Below, piece by piece: positions 53,007 to 64,000 of a DNA stretch of 64,000 nucleotides. This DNA comes from Falsirhodobacter flavus. GTDB taxonomy: Bacteria; Pseudomonadota; Alphaproteobacteria; Rhodobacterales; Rhodobacteraceae. The stretch is from positions 434,001 to 498,000 of the forward strand of contig JARWBI010000001.1 of NCBI GenBank assembly GCA_029846755.1, in the 5' to 3' direction. A program made the position numbers and the translations under genes. Within the stretch, counting starts at the first letter, position 1, and every line of letters begins with the position of its first letter. The notes beneath the pieces are model-generated. The model ran no database searches and had not been told where the DNA came from. It saw only the letters and a program-made list of their open reading frames with translations.

Positions 53007-55328
53007 TCACTCTGCCGTCAGAAGCGGCGGTTTCTGCTTGGTTATGCGGGGACTGGACGGCTCCTCGATCTGAAGCTCGATCTTGTCGTCCTTCACGGCC
53101 ACCTTCACCACGCCGCCTTTGACCAGCTTGCCGAACAGAAGTTCCTCGGCCAGAGGCTTCTTGATGTTTTCCTGGATCACCCGGCCCAGCGGACGCGCAC
53201 CCATCTTGTCGTCGTAACCCTTGTCGCCCAGCCAGACGGCGGCGGCGGGGGTCAGCTCGATATGGACGCCGCGATCCATCAGCTGCGCTTCGAGTTGCAG
53301 CACGAACTTCTCGACCACCTGCAGGATCACTTCCTTGCCCAAGGGCGCGAAGGAGATGACGGCGTCCAGACGGTTGCGGAATTCAGGCGTGAAGGTCCGC
53401 TCGATGGCGGCGGTATCCTCGCCCGTCCGGCGGTCACGACCGAAGCCGATGGCCGATTTCTGCATTTCCGACGCGCCGGCGTTGGAGGTCATGATGAGGA
53501 TCACATTGCGGAAGTCCACCTGACGGCCGTTATGGTCGGTCAGCTTCCCGTGGTCCATGACCTGCAACAGGATGTTGTAGACATCCGGGTGCGCCTTCTC
53601 CATCTCGTCCAGCAGCAGCACGCAATGCGGGTGCTGGTCCACGCCATCCGTCAGCATGCCGCCCTGATCGAAGCCGACATAGCCCGGAGGAGCGCCGATC
53701 AGACGCGAGACTGCGTGTTTCTCCATGTATTCCGACATGTCGAAACGCAACAGTTCCACGCCCAGCGTCGAAGCCAGTTGCTTTGCCACCTCGGTTTTCC
53801 CCACACCCGTCGGCCCTGCGAACAGGTAGTTGCCGATGGGTTTCTCGGGCTCGCGCAGACCCGCACGGGCCAGCTTGATCGCCGATGCCAGCGCCTCGAT
53901 CGCCTTGTCCTGCCCGAAGACGACACGTTTCAGCGTCGGCTCCAGATCGCGCAGAACCTCGGCATCGTCTTTCGAGACGTTCTTCGGCGGGATGCGGGCG
54001 ATCTTGGCGACGACGGCCTCGATCTCCTTCACGCCGATGGTTTTCCGGCGCTTGCTGTCGGAGACCAGATGCTGTGCCGCGCCCGCTTCGTCGATCACGT
54101 CGATGGCCGAATCCGGAAGCTTGCGGTCGTTGATATACCGTGCCGCCAGCTCCACCGCCGTTTTGATCGCGTCGTTGGTGTAGCGCAGGTCGTGGTGATC
54201 CTCGAAATGCGGTTTCAGGCCCATCAGGATCTTGATCGAATCCGGGATCGAGGGCTCGTTCACGTCGATCTTCTGGAACCGGCGCGACAGGGCGCGGTCC
54301 TTTTCGAAATGCTGACGGAACTCCTTATAGGTGGTGGAGCCCATGGTGCGCAGCTTGCCGCCCGACAGCGCGGGTTTCAGCAGGTTGGACGCATCCATCG
54401 CGCCGCCGGAAGTGGCACCGGCACCGATCACCGTGTGGATCTCGTCGATGAACAGGATCGCGTCGGGGTGATCCTCCATCTCCTTGACGACGGCTTTCAG
54501 GCGTTCCTCGAAGTCACCGCGATAGCGGGTGCCTGCCAGCAGCGCGCCCATGTCGAGGCTATAGATTGTGGCCGAGGCAAGAATCTCGGGCGTCTGGCCG
54601 TTGATGATCTTCCATGCCAGACCTTCGGCAATGGCGGTCTTGCCCACGCCCGGATCGCCCACCAGAAGCGGGTTGTTCTTGCGGCGGCGGCACAGAACCT
54701 GAATGCACCGTTCGACCTCGGCTTCGCGCCCGATCAGCGGGTCCACATCACCCTTGCGCGCCTTGACGTTCAGATCGACGCAATATTTCGACAGGGCGGA
54801 TTCCTTGGCCTCACCCGCCTCGGCCTTGGGCGTTTCGTGATGCGGCTCATCGGAACCCGACACCGAACGCGCCTCGCCATAGGACGGGTCCTTGGCCACG
54901 CCATGTGCGATGAAGTTGACCGCGTCGTAACGGGTCATGTCCTGTTCTTGCAGGAAATAGGCAGCGTTCGATTCGCGTTCGGCAAAGATCGCGACAAGCA
55001 CGTTCGCGCCCGTCACCTCGGTCCGGCCGGACGATTGCACATGGATCGCCGCGCGCTGGATCACGCGCTGGAAGGCGGCGGTCGGCACGGCTTCGGAGCC
55101 TTCGACGGTGGTGACCAGCGTGGACAGGTCGTCGTCGATGAAATCCACGAGGGTCTTGCGCAGTTCGTCCAGATCGACCGAGCAGGCCTTCATGACGCGG
55201 GCCGCGTCGGGTTCGTCCAGAAGCGCCAGCAACAGATGTTCCAGCGTGGCGAGTTCGTGACGGCGGGCATTCGCAAGCGCGAGAGCGCCGTGGATGGCTT
55301 GCTCGAGAGTGGTGGAAAACGATGGCAC
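53007..55328 (-). CDS. clpA: ATP-dependent Clp protease ATP-binding subunit ClpA
   Basis: 773 residues. The Clp_N double-repeat domain (1-145) precedes two AAA+ modules: Walker A GDPGVGKT (224-231), Walker [10 protein letters not shown], and a second Walker [12 protein letters not shown] (near 510). [10 protein letters not shown], carrying the IGF/L ClpP-docking loop, is present, so it is ClpA rather than ClpB. It unfolds substrates for ClpP. The start is a GTG at 55328 with AGGAG 9 bases before; the usual N-terminus [15 protein letters not shown] follows it. No clpS is adjacent. Confidence 0.95.
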   Translation of the reverse strand: MPSFSTTLEQAIHGALALANARRHELATLEHLLLALLDEPDAARVMKACSVDLDELRKTLVDFIDDDLSTLVTTVEGSEAVPTAAFQRVIQRAAIHVQSSGRTEVTGANVLVAIFAERESNAAYFLQEQDMTRYDAVNFIAHGVAKDPSYGEARSVSGSDEPHHETPKAEAGEAKESALSKYCVDLNVKARKGDVDPLIGREAEVERCIQVLCRRRKNNPLLVGDPGVGKTAIAEGLAWKIINGQTPEILASATIYSLDMGALLAGTRYRGDFEERLKAVVKEMEDHPDAILFIDEIHTVIGAGATSGGAMDASNLLKPALSGGKLRTMGSTTYKEFRQHFEKDRALSRRFQKIDVNEPSIPDSIKILMGLKPHFEDHHDLRYTNDAIKTAVELAARYINDRKLPDSAIDVIDEAGAAQHLVSDSKRRKTIGVKEIEAVVAKIARIPPKNVSKDDAEVLRDLEPTLKRVVFGQDKAIEALASAIKLARAGLREPEKPIGNYLFAGPTGVGKTEVAKQLASTLGVELLRFDMSEYMEKHAVSRLIGAPPGYVGFDQGGMLTDGVDQHPHCVLLLDEMEKAHPDVYNILLQVMDHGKLTDHNGRQVDFRNVILIMTSNAGASEMQKSAIGFGRDRRTGEDTAAIERTFTPEFRNRLDAVISFAPLGKEVILQVVEKFVLQLEAQLMDRGVHIELTPAAAVWLGDKGYDDKMGARPLGRVIQENIKKPLAEELLFGKLVKGGVVKVAVKDDKIELQIEEPSSPRITKQKPPLLTAE

Positions 55329-55495
55329 GATGTGGTGCTCCTGTCCTGCGGGCCGGGCGGTTTTGGGGGCCGTCCGACCGTTGCCTCGTCCCATTGAAGG
55401 TTGTCGCTTTATGCCCGCGCTTCAAGGGGTATTTCCAAAGCGCGAGGTTTTCGCGCGCCTTGGTCGCAAAATGTGATCGGCCTTTTCAGGTCGGC

Positions 55496-56263
55496 TCAGA
55501 AATTGTCCTTCCTTTGCCGGATTTCAGCGAAAACCGCGGCGGCGGGCGCATCGGGCAGGCCGACGGCGTCCCGCAGGGCGGGCAGGTCGGCGCGAAGGAA
55601 GGGGTTGGTGGCCGATTCATCCGCCAGCGATGACGGAACGCTGGGCCTGTTTTCGACCCGATCGGCGGTGACGGTTTCGATGCGCAAGATAAGATCGGGA
55701 TTTTCCGGTTCAAGTGTCGCGGCGAAGCGCAGGTTGCCTTCGGTATATTCGTGGCCCGAACAGACCAGCGTGTCGCCCGGCAGGACCGACAGCTTCTGCA
55801 GGCTGTCCCACATCTGTTCCGCCGTCCCCTCGAAAAGGCGGCCGCAGCCGCCGGCCATCAGGCTGTCGCCCGTGAACACGAAGCCCGAGGCGGGAAAGTG
55901 GAACGCGATGTGACCGACCGTGTGGCCGGGCACCTCCAGCACATCCACAGTCTCGCCGCAGGCCTCGACCGTGTCGCCCTCGGCCACCGCGATGTCGAGC
56001 GGGGGCAGCCGGTGCGCGTCGGCCTTGGCGCCGACGACCTTTGCGCCCGTCGCCGCCTGAAGTTTCGCCACGCCGTCGATATGGTCGCCATGGTGGTGGG
56101 TCAGCAGGATATGCGTCAGCTCCCACCGCCGCGCGGACAGCACGGCAAGGACGGGGCCGGATTCCGGCACGTCGACGCAGACGGTCCGCATCGTTTCCGG
56201 GTCGTGGATCAGGAAGGCATAGTTGTCCCGCAGGCAGGGGATGGTCATCAATTCAAGCGGCAT
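55496..56263 (-). CDS. gloB: Hydroxyacylglutathione hydrolase (glyoxalase II)
   Basis: 255 residues. The metallo-beta-lactamase metal motif is THHHGDH (55-61), with further ligands in [10 protein letters not shown] and TGDSL. The C-terminal HAGH domain (about 165-255) has [13 protein letters not shown] and ATNPFLR for glutathione binding. It hydrolyses S-D-lactoylglutathione. The ATG at 56263 has GGAAGGG upstream; a GTG extension to 56284 is possible. It is divergent from the methyltransferase gene. Confidence 0.95.
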   Translation of the reverse strand: MPLELMTIPCLRDNYAFLIHDPETMRTVCVDVPESGPVLAVLSARRWELTHILLTHHHGDHIDGVAKLQAATGAKVVGAKADAHRLPPLDIAVAEGDTVEACGETVDVLEVPGHTVGHIAFHFPASGFVFTGDSLMAGGCGRLFEGTAEQMWDSLQKLSVLPGDTLVCSGHEYTEGNLRFAATLEPENPDLILRIETVTADRVENRPSVPSSLADESATNPFLRADLPALRDAVGLPDAPAAAVFAEIRQRKDNF

Positions 56264-56328
56264 GGCTTTTCCCTTCCGGCGCACCTAAGTTCAGGGTTCG
56301 ACATTCGCCCGGAAGACGCCGACCCGCA

Positions 56329-57102
56329 ATGCATCTAGATGTGCTCGACCTGCGCAATTTCTACTATCGCACCCAGCTTGGCCGGGTGGCACAGCGCGCG
56401 GTGCGCGACCGGATGGTGCGCGTCTGGCCCGAGGCGAAGGGGCAGACGGTCGTCGGCTATGGTTTCGCGGTGCCTTTGCTTCGCCCCTATCTGGCCGAGG
56501 CGCGGCGGGTGATCGGGCTGATGCCCGCGCCGCAGGGGGTCATGCCCTGGCCCGCCGGGATGGACAACGTCTCGGTGCTGGCCGAGGAGGTCGACTGGCC
56601 GCTCGAGACGGGCATGGCCGACAAGCTGGTGCTGATGCACGGGCTGGAGACGTCCGAGAACCCGTCCGCGGTGCTGGACGAATGCTGGCGCGTGCTGGGG
56701 CCGGGGGGGAAGGCGCTGTTCATCGTGCCGAACCGTTCGGGGCTTTGGGCGCGGAGCGAGAATACGCCCTTCGGCTTTGGGCGCCCTTATTCCGCCAACC
56801 AGCTGGAGGCGCAGTTGCGCCGCCACGCCTTCACGCCGGAGCGTGCGTTCCCGGCGCTGTTCGCGCCGCCGTCGCACAAGCGGTTCTGGCTGCGCACGTC
56901 GGGCCTTTGGGAAGGGGCGGGGCGGCGGCTTGCGCCATGGATCGCGGGCGGGGTCGTGATGGTCGAGGTGTCCAAGCAGGTCTATGCGCCCAAGAAGCCC
57001 GGACTTCGGGCAGCGGTCACGCGCCCTCTCAAGGCGTTGGAGGGGGTAGCGCAGCCCGCGGCCCTGCCCAGCCCGCGTCTGATGGAATCGCGAGAGATCT
57101 GA
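56329..57102 (+). CDS. Class I SAM-dependent methyltransferase
   Basis: 257 residues. A methyltransferase-11-like core is recognisable: [18 protein letters not shown] (SAM-site region, partly degenerate), [20 protein letters not shown] and [20 protein letters not shown]. The SAM glycine motif is less regular than usual, so the activity is plausible but unproved. Substrate unknown. The gene is divergent from gloB, and the pairing is often seen in Rhodobacterales. The ATG at 56329 gives a natural N-terminus; longer frames run inside gloB. Confidence 0.8.
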   Translation: MHLDVLDLRNFYYRTQLGRVAQRAVRDRMVRVWPEAKGQTVVGYGFAVPLLRPYLAEARRVIGLMPAPQGVMPWPAGMDNVSVLAEEVDWPLETGMADKLVLMHGLETSENPSAVLDECWRVLGPGGKALFIVPNRSGLWARSENTPFGFGRPYSANQLEAQLRRHAFTPERAFPALFAPPSHKRFWLRTSGLWEGAGRRLAPWIAGGVVMVEVSKQVYAPKKPGLRAAVTRPLKALEGVAQPAALPSPRLMESREI

Positions 57103-57149
57103 TTCAGGGCGGTTTGCAAGTGCAAAATCGCAGATAGAGGCGTGCGCGG

Positions 57150-57260
57150 ATGGGGCAATTCGTCGCTGCCCGGCGAAAGGCCAAAAAAGCTTCGGTGTTG
57201 GCGCTCTCAGCCGCTTTTGCGGGCTGCTTCACAGTTGCGGCACCGGGTTTGCTCTGCTAA
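57150..57260 (+). CDS. Possible small membrane/lipoprotein ORF before the atp operon
   Basis: A 36-residue frame in the 236-base gap before atpH. It has a basic start (MGQFVAARRKAKKAS) followed by a hydrophobic stretch (VLALSAAFAGCFTVAAPGLL) with a lipobox-like AFAGC. GAGG lies 9 bases before the ATG. It could be a small membrane protein, a leader, or chance. The remaining part of 57103-57338 is the atp promoter region; a possible TTGCGG / TAAACG pair (57235, 57258) is weak. Confidence 0.25.
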   Translation: MGQFVAARRKAKKASVLALSAAFAGCFTVAAPGLLC

Positions 57261-57338
57261 ACGGACGCGGATTTGTGACGCATGGCCTCCATGCGGCCGA
57301 AATACCCCCGATCAGGGTCAAGCATCGAAAGGGTTGAA

Positions 57339-57899
57339 GTGTCCGAACCAGCCTCGATTTCCTCTGGCATCGCACAACGCTATGCCACCGCCGTATTCGA
57401 ACTGGCGAAAGACGCCAACTCGGTTCCCCAACTCGAATCCGACCTGGACGCGCTTGATGCTGCGCTGCAAAGCAGCGCCGATCTGCGCGACGTGATCGCC
57501 TCGCCCGTCTATTCGCGCGAAGATCAGGGGTCTGCGATCGCGGCCGTGGCGCGTGCGCTGAACCTGTCGCCCACCATCGTCAACACGCTGTCGCTGATGG
57601 CGTCTAAGCGTCGCCTTTTCGTGCTGCCGCAGCTCGTTGTCGCGCTGCGTGGCATGATCGCAGCGGATCGCGGCGAGGTGACTGCCGAAGTGACCTCGGC
57701 CACGGCCCTGTCGCCCGAACAGTCCGCCAAGCTTTCCGAAGTGCTGAAGGCACGCGTCGGCAAGGAAGTGAAACTGAAAACCGCCGTCGATGAAACGCTC
57801 ATCGGTGGTCTCGTCGTCAAGCTCGGCTCGACCATGATCGACACCTCGATCCGCTCGAAGCTCGCAGCACTCCAGAATGCAATGAAAGAGGTCGGATAA
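57339..57899 (+). CDS. atpH: ATP synthase delta subunit
   Basis: 186 residues, the OSCP/delta subunit of the peripheral stalk that ties F1 to F0. [18 protein letters not shown] starts the protein, and [22 protein letters not shown] near the C-terminus is the family signature. The start is a GTG at 57339 with AAAGGG 5 bases before; the ATG at 57282 would add a non-conserved tail. It overlaps the atpA start (TAATG) and heads the F1 operon; F0 genes are elsewhere, as in other Alphaproteobacteria. Confidence 0.95.
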   Translation: MSEPASISSGIAQRYATAVFELAKDANSVPQLESDLDALDAALQSSADLRDVIASPVYSREDQGSAIAAVARALNLSPTIVNTLSLMASKRRLFVLPQLVVALRGMIAADRGEVTAEVTSATALSPEQSAKLSEVLKARVGKEVKLKTAVDETLIGGLVVKLGSTMIDTSIRSKLAALQNAMKEVG

Positions 57900-59437
57900 T
57901 GGCAATCCAGGCTGCCGAGATTTCTGCGATCCTTAAGGAGCAGATCAAGAACTTTGGTCAGGAAGCCGAAGTCGCCGAAGTGGGCCGTGTGCTCTCTGTC
58001 GGCGACGGGATTGCCCGCGTCTATGGTCTGGACAACGTCCAGGCCGGCGAGATGGTGGAATTCCCCGGCGGCATCCGCGGCATGGCGCTGAACCTCGAGA
58101 CCGACAACGTCGGTGTCGTGATCTTCGGTTCGGACCAGGACATCAAGGAAGGCGACGTCGTCAAGCGCACGAACTCCATCGTGGACGTTCCGGCGGGCAA
58201 CGGCCTTCTGGGCCGCGTGGTCGACGCGCTTGGCAACCCGATCGACGGCAAGGGCCCGATCGAGGCGACCGAGCGCCGCGTGGCAGACGTCAAGGCGCCG
58301 GGCATCATCCCGCGTAAAGGCGTGCACGAGCCGATGGCCACCGGCCTGAAATCGGTCGACGCAATGATCCCGGTTGGCCGCGGCCAGCGCGAACTGATCA
58401 TCGGCGACCGTCAGACCGGCAAGACCGCGATCGCGCTCGACACGATCCTGAACCAGAAGTCGTATAACGAAGCCGCTGGCGGCGACGAGTCGAAGAAGCT
58501 GTATTGTGTCTATGTCGCAATCGGCCAGAAGCGTTCGACCGTTGCCCAGCTGGTGAAGAAGCTGGAAGAAACCGGCGCGATGGAATACTCCATCGTCGTG
58601 GCTGCAACCGCTTCGGACCCGGCACCGATGCAGTTCCTTGCACCCTATGCCGCGACCGCGATGGCGGAATTCTTCCGCGACAACGGCCGTCACGCGCTGA
58701 TCATCTATGATGACCTTTCGAAACAGGCCGTCGCCTACCGTCAGATGTCGCTGCTTCTGCGCCGTCCGCCGGGACGCGAAGCCTATCCGGGCGACGTGTT
58801 CTATCTCCACTCCCGCCTGCTGGAGCGTTCGGCGAAACTGAACGCCGATTACGGCTCGGGCTCGCTGACGGCGCTGCCGATCATCGAAACGCAAGGCGGC
58901 GACGTGTCGGCCTTCATCCCGACCAACGTGATCTCGATCACTGACGGCCAGATATTCCTCGAGACCGAACTGTTCTATCAGGGCATCCGTCCTGCAGTGA
59001 ATACGGGTCTGTCGGTTTCGCGCGTTGGCTCGTCGGCACAGACGGATGCGATGAAATCGGTCGCAGGTCCGGTCAAGCTGGAACTGGCGCAGTATCGCGA
59101 AATGGCTGCCTTCGCGCAGTTCGGCTCGGACCTCGATGCGTCCACGCAAGCGCTGCTGAACCGTGGTGCGCGACTGACCGAGCTGATGAAGCAGCCGCAA
59201 TACGCGCCGCTGACCAACGCCGAGATCGTGATCGTGATCTTCGCCGGCACCAAGGGCTACCTCGACAAGGTCGCAGTGAAGGATGTGGGCCGGTTCGAAG
59301 CCGCCCTGCTGAAATTCCTGCGCACCGACCGCAAGGACCTGCTGGCCGACATCACCAACAACGACCGCAAGGTGAAGGGCGAGCTGGAAGACAAGATCCG
59401 CGCCGCGCTGGACGCTTTTGCCAAAGACTTCGCCTGA
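57899..59437 (+). CDS. atpA: ATP synthase F1 alpha subunit
   Basis: 512 residues. The P-loop is GDRQTGKTA (169-177), and the arginine finger lies in the C-terminal half near [17 protein letters not shown]. Alpha carries the non-catalytic nucleotide sites of the F1 hexamer. Length and order match the family. It lies between atpH and atpG, with 22 bases to the next gene. Confidence 0.98.
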   Translation: MAIQAAEISAILKEQIKNFGQEAEVAEVGRVLSVGDGIARVYGLDNVQAGEMVEFPGGIRGMALNLETDNVGVVIFGSDQDIKEGDVVKRTNSIVDVPAGNGLLGRVVDALGNPIDGKGPIEATERRVADVKAPGIIPRKGVHEPMATGLKSVDAMIPVGRGQRELIIGDRQTGKTAIALDTILNQKSYNEAAGGDESKKLYCVYVAIGQKRSTVAQLVKKLEETGAMEYSIVVAATASDPAPMQFLAPYAATAMAEFFRDNGRHALIIYDDLSKQAVAYRQMSLLLRRPPGREAYPGDVFYLHSRLLERSAKLNADYGSGSLTALPIIETQGGDVSAFIPTNVISITDGQIFLETELFYQGIRPAVNTGLSVSRVGSSAQTDAMKSVAGPVKLELAQYREMAAFAQFGSDLDASTQALLNRGARLTELMKQPQYAPLTNAEIVIVIFAGTKGYLDKVAVKDVGRFEAALLKFLRTDRKDLLADITNNDRKVKGELEDKIRAALDAFAKDFA

Positions 59438-59459
59438 GGGCGGGGCAGGGAGATAACGG

Positions 59460-61774
<2,315 letters not shown>

Positions 61775-61783
61775 GGGGGACAT

Positions 61784-62182
61784 ATGGCCGACACCCTGCA
61801 ATTCGACCTCGTGTCGCCGGAACGGAGGCTTGCCTCCGTCGCCGCGACCGAGGTGCAGATCCCGGCGGCCGAGGGCGACATGACGGCGATGGCGGGCCAT
61901 GCGCCCACCATCACCACCCTGCGTCCCGGCATCCTGCGCGTGTCCAACGCTCAGGGCAGCCAATCCTTTGTCGTGACCGGCGGCTTTGCCGAAATCACGC
62001 AGACCGCGATCTCGGTGCTGGCCGAACAGGCCATCCCGGTCGAGGAAACGACGGGCACCATCTTCGACGACCTGATCGCCGAAGCGAAAAGCCTGGCGGA
62101 GATCGCTTTGCCCGAAGATAAGGCAGCGGCAGAGAAGATGGTGAACGACATCGTCGCCATGCGCCACGCCGCGGGGCACTGA
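61784..62182 (+). CDS. atpC: ATP synthase F1 epsilon subunit
   Basis: 132 residues. The N-terminal beta-sandwich (about 1-85, [14 protein letters not shown] and [20 protein letters not shown]) is followed by a C-terminal helix pair. Epsilon sits on the central stalk and can inhibit ATP hydrolysis. It is the last gene of the operon, followed 16 bases later by a strong terminator. Confidence 0.96.
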   Translation: MADTLQFDLVSPERRLASVAATEVQIPAAEGDMTAMAGHAPTITTLRPGILRVSNAQGSQSFVVTGGFAEITQTAISVLAEQAIPVEETTGTIFDDLIAEAKSLAEIALPEDKAAAEKMVNDIVAMRHAAGH

Positions 62183-62198
62183 CCGCTAAAAATGACCG

Positions 62199-62226
62199 AA
62201 GGCCCCGCATTGCGGGGCCTTTCCTA
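62199..62226 (+). terminator. atpHAGDC operon terminator
   Basis: AAGGCCCCGC-ATT-GCGGGGCCTT is a perfect 10-bp stem with a 3-base loop, followed by TCCTATT. It starts 16 bases after the atpC stop and fits an intrinsic terminator. Confidence 0.88.
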
Positions 62227-62273
62227 TTGCGGCGGTCGTATTAGATTGCGCGGGCCTGCCATATGACGGATCC

Positions 62274-62624
62274 ATGAAACACATAACGACCGCCACCCTC
62301 GGGATCTGCCAAGGCTCCAAGGTCATGTTCGCCGATTTCGCGCACGGGGGTGCGATGTGGACCGGGAACGGGCCGCGCGAAAGCCGTCATGCGATCCGCT
62401 TCGACAGCCCGTTTTCCGAGGCGCCGACGGTGATGGTCGGGATCGCGATGTGGGATATGGACCAGACCACGGCGGTCCGCGCCGATATCGTGGCAGAAAA
62501 GGTGACGCGGAAGGGGTTCGACCTTGTCTTCCGCACCTGGGCCGATACGCGCGTGGCGCGGATCAGGGCCGACTGGACCGCCCTCGGCCCTGTGCGGACC
62601 GAGGACGACTGGGAAGTCGACTAA
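62274..62624 (+). CDS. H-type lectin domain protein
   Basis: 116 residues, cytoplasmic by sequence (no signal peptide). The H-type lectin domain (PF09458, about 35-108) is shown by [20 protein letters not shown], the following [16 protein letters not shown] and [21 protein letters not shown]. Eukaryotic H-type lectins bind N-acetylgalactosamine; the role of short bacterial versions is unknown. It follows the atp terminator and overlaps the convergent prs gene by 4 bases. No clear ribosome-binding site is visible. Confidence 0.82.
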   Translation: MKHITTATLGICQGSKVMFADFAHGGAMWTGNGPRESRHAIRFDSPFSEAPTVMVGIAMWDMDQTTAVRADIVAEKVTRKGFDLVFRTWADTRVARIRADWTALGPVRTEDDWEVD

Positions 62625-63637
62625 CGCGAGTAGAGCCCTTCATAGATCGGCACCAGCGTATCCGTCTCGAACAGCGACGACACCGAGGTGCCGTTCCAAG
62701 TATTCAGGATCGCTTGGGCGAACATCGGCGCGGTCGGGACGATGCGGATGTTCGGCGCGTTCTTCACCGCCTCGGTCGGTTCAATGGAATCCGTAATGAC
62801 CAGCGATTTCATCACCGATTTCGTCACGCGTTCCACCGCCGGGCCGGACAGCACGCCGTGGGTGATGTAGCTGTGAACCTCGGTCGCGCCATTTTCGATC
62901 AGCACCTGCGCCGCTTTGCAGAGCGTGCCGGCGGTGTCGCAGATGTCGTCCACGATGATGCATTTCTTGCCGGTCACGTCGCCGATCACGGTCATCTCGG
63001 CCACTTCGCCAGCTTTCTCGCGGCGCTTGTCCACGATGGCCAGCGGGGCGTTGATGCGTTTGGCGATCTCGCGCGCGCGGGCGACGCCGCCGACATCGGG
63101 CGAAACGATCATCAGGTCCTGCATCTGGCCCTTGAAGTTATGCTCGATATCCAGCGCGAAGATAGGCGCGGCGTAAAGGTTGTCCACCGGGATGTCGAAG
63201 AAGCCCTGGATCTGCGCCGCGTGCAGGTCCAGCGTCAGGATGCGCTCCACCCCCGCTTCGACCAGCAGGTTCGCGACCAGCTTGGCCGAGATCGGCGTGC
63301 GGGCCTTGGAACGGCGGTCCTGGCGGGCATAGCCGAAATAGGGGATGACGGCGGTGATCCGGTCTGCCGAGGACCGGCGCAGCGCGTCGGCGATGATCAG
63401 CAGTTCCATCAGGTTGTCGTTCGCCGGGTTCGAGGTCGGCTGGATGATGAACATATCCTCGCCGCGCACGTTCTCGTAAACCTCGACGAAGATTTCCTGA
63501 TCGTTGAACCGTTCGACGCGGGCATCGACCAGGCTGACCGCCATGCCGCGATGCACGGCCATGCGGCGCGCGATCGATTTGGCAAGCGACAGGTTGGCAT
63601 TGCCGGAAATCAGCTTCGGCTCGGTAAGGGCGGGCAT
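62621..63637 (-). CDS. prs: Ribose-phosphate pyrophosphokinase
   Basis: 338 residues. It makes PRPP from ribose-5-phosphate and ATP, feeding purine, pyrimidine, NAD and histidine synthesis. Family motifs are clear: [51 protein letters not shown] and the PRPP loop [12 protein letters not shown]. The ATG at 63637 has AAGGA upstream; an extension to 63670 is unsupported. It is a single gene, convergent to the lectin gene. Confidence 0.97.
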   Translation of the reverse strand: MPALTEPKLISGNANLSLAKSIARRMAVHRGMAVSLVDARVERFNDQEIFVEVYENVRGEDMFIIQPTSNPANDNLMELLIIADALRRSSADRITAVIPYFGYARQDRRSKARTPISAKLVANLLVEAGVERILTLDLHAAQIQGFFDIPVDNLYAAPIFALDIEHNFKGQMQDLMIVSPDVGGVARAREIAKRINAPLAIVDKRREKAGEVAEMTVIGDVTGKKCIIVDDICDTAGTLCKAAQVLIENGATEVHSYITHGVLSGPAVERVTKSVMKSLVITDSIEPTEAVKNAPNIRIVPTAPMFAQAILNTWNGTSVSSLFETDTLVPIYEGLYSR

Positions 63638-63739
63638 GGGGCTATCCTTGGCAGCGGAATCGTCGCGCACCCCATAGCACCTGATCGCGCGCGGCGAAAC
63701 GCGCGATCCTGCTATTGCGACAGAATAATCACAGGCCTT

Positions 63740-64000
63740 TCAGCCAGCCAGCAGCCCCAGGAAGGTATCGACCTCGGCATCGGTGGTGGACCATGACGTG
63801 ACCAGACGCGCACCAAGCGCCGAGCCGCCGTTCAGATCGCGCAGCCCATAGAAGGACGCGCCCGCTGCTTTGGCGCGGGTATGCGCCGCCTCGGGGAATT
63901 CGGCAAAGACGATGTTCGCCTCTACCGGGTGCATCAGGCGGCCGCCGGGCAGGGCAGCGATGCCGTCCGCCAGCCGCCGCGCCGCGCGGTTCGCCTGACC
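63740..64000 (-). CDS. Low-specificity threonine aldolase, C-terminal part
   Basis: The last 86 codons of a gene that continues past the window edge. The frame is open from base 64000 (GQANRAARRLADGIAALPGG) and ends LGLLAG at the stop. MHPVEANIVFAEFP and GARLVTSWSTTDAEVD match the C-terminus of PLP-dependent L-threonine aldolases (beta-eliminating lyase family), which split threonine or allo-threonine into glycine and acetaldehyde. The PLP lysine lies outside the window, so the activity cannot be checked. Confidence 0.75.
   Translation of the reverse strand, partial: GQANRAARRLADGIAALPGGRLMHPVEANIVFAEFPEAAHTRAKAAGASFYGLRDLNGGSALGARLVTSWSTTDAEVDTFLGLLAG

Overview
The window reads as a chromosomal segment of a GC-rich alphaproteobacterium, most likely a member of the Rhodobacterales (Rhodobacteraceae/Paracoccaceae). 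The basis is gene content and order: an F1-only atpHAGDC operon separate from any F0 genes, hisS-hisZ-hisG with a short-form HisG, hisC-tyrC coupling, a znuA / zur-znuC-znuB divergon around a perfect Zur palindrome, cofactor-type XdhABC, and membrane urate oxidase PuuD. I see no rRNA, tRNA, CRISPR array, insertion sequence, prophage or plasmid function. No gene-free stretch exceeds 300 bases; the longest are about 190-240 bases (358-547, 27296-27505, 36193-36411, 57103-57338).

Layout. 1-2.0 kb: hemP with a coupled small gene, a DUF533/TerB-like protein and an IclR regulator. 2.2-11.7 kb: a divergent GAPDH, then the lower purine-degradation genes: an NCS2 permease, allA, allE, a puuE-uraD fusion, the 5-hydroxyisourate hydrolase gene, and LysR/puuD. 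A metallophosphoesterase and lipid kinase pair sits inside this block. 11.7-14.7 kb: zinc uptake (znuA, zur, znuC, znuB). 14.8-18.0 kb: a dimethylglycine/sarcosine dehydrogenase-like flavoprotein and a GH25 lipoprotein. 18.1-27.3 kb: one minus-strand operon running xdhA-xdhB-xdhC into a BMP-type ABC importer (ATPase, two permeases, binding protein). 27.5-36.2 kb: dnaE, an AbrB-type transporter, slyX, hisS-hisZ-hisG and a DUF1489 gene. 36.4-42.7 kb: a peptide ABC transporter operon ending in an M24 aminopeptidase. 42.7-48.7 kb: TetR/MFS pair, rpsD, UPF0114 gene, hisC-tyrC and an extensin-like protein. 48.7-53.0 kb: a MotA/ExbB-like plus MotB/OmpA-like envelope pair, a ChaC-like protein and a DUF2125 protein. 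53.0-64 kb: clpA, a glyoxalase II, a methyltransferase, atpHAGDC, an H-type lectin protein, prs and the C-terminal part of a threonine aldolase.

Together the purine genes cover import (NCS2 permease and ABC importer), oxidation of hypoxanthine/xanthine to urate (Xdh), urate to 5-hydroxyisourate (PuuD), then to OHCU (hydrolase), allantoin (UraD), allantoate (PuuE), and ureidoglycine to ureidoglycolate to glyoxylate plus urea (AllE, AllA). The step from allantoate to ureidoglycine is the one enzyme not seen here.

Two features stand out. First, eight of eleven convergent gene pairs overlap at their 3' ends, so there is no room for ordinary terminators between them. Second, the ExbB/MotA-like plus coiled-coil OmpA-like pair at 48.7-51.4 kb keeps the stator aspartate and lies against a predicted peptidoglycan peptidase. 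It is my best candidate for a poorly described machine. I found no complete novel defence or mobile system.
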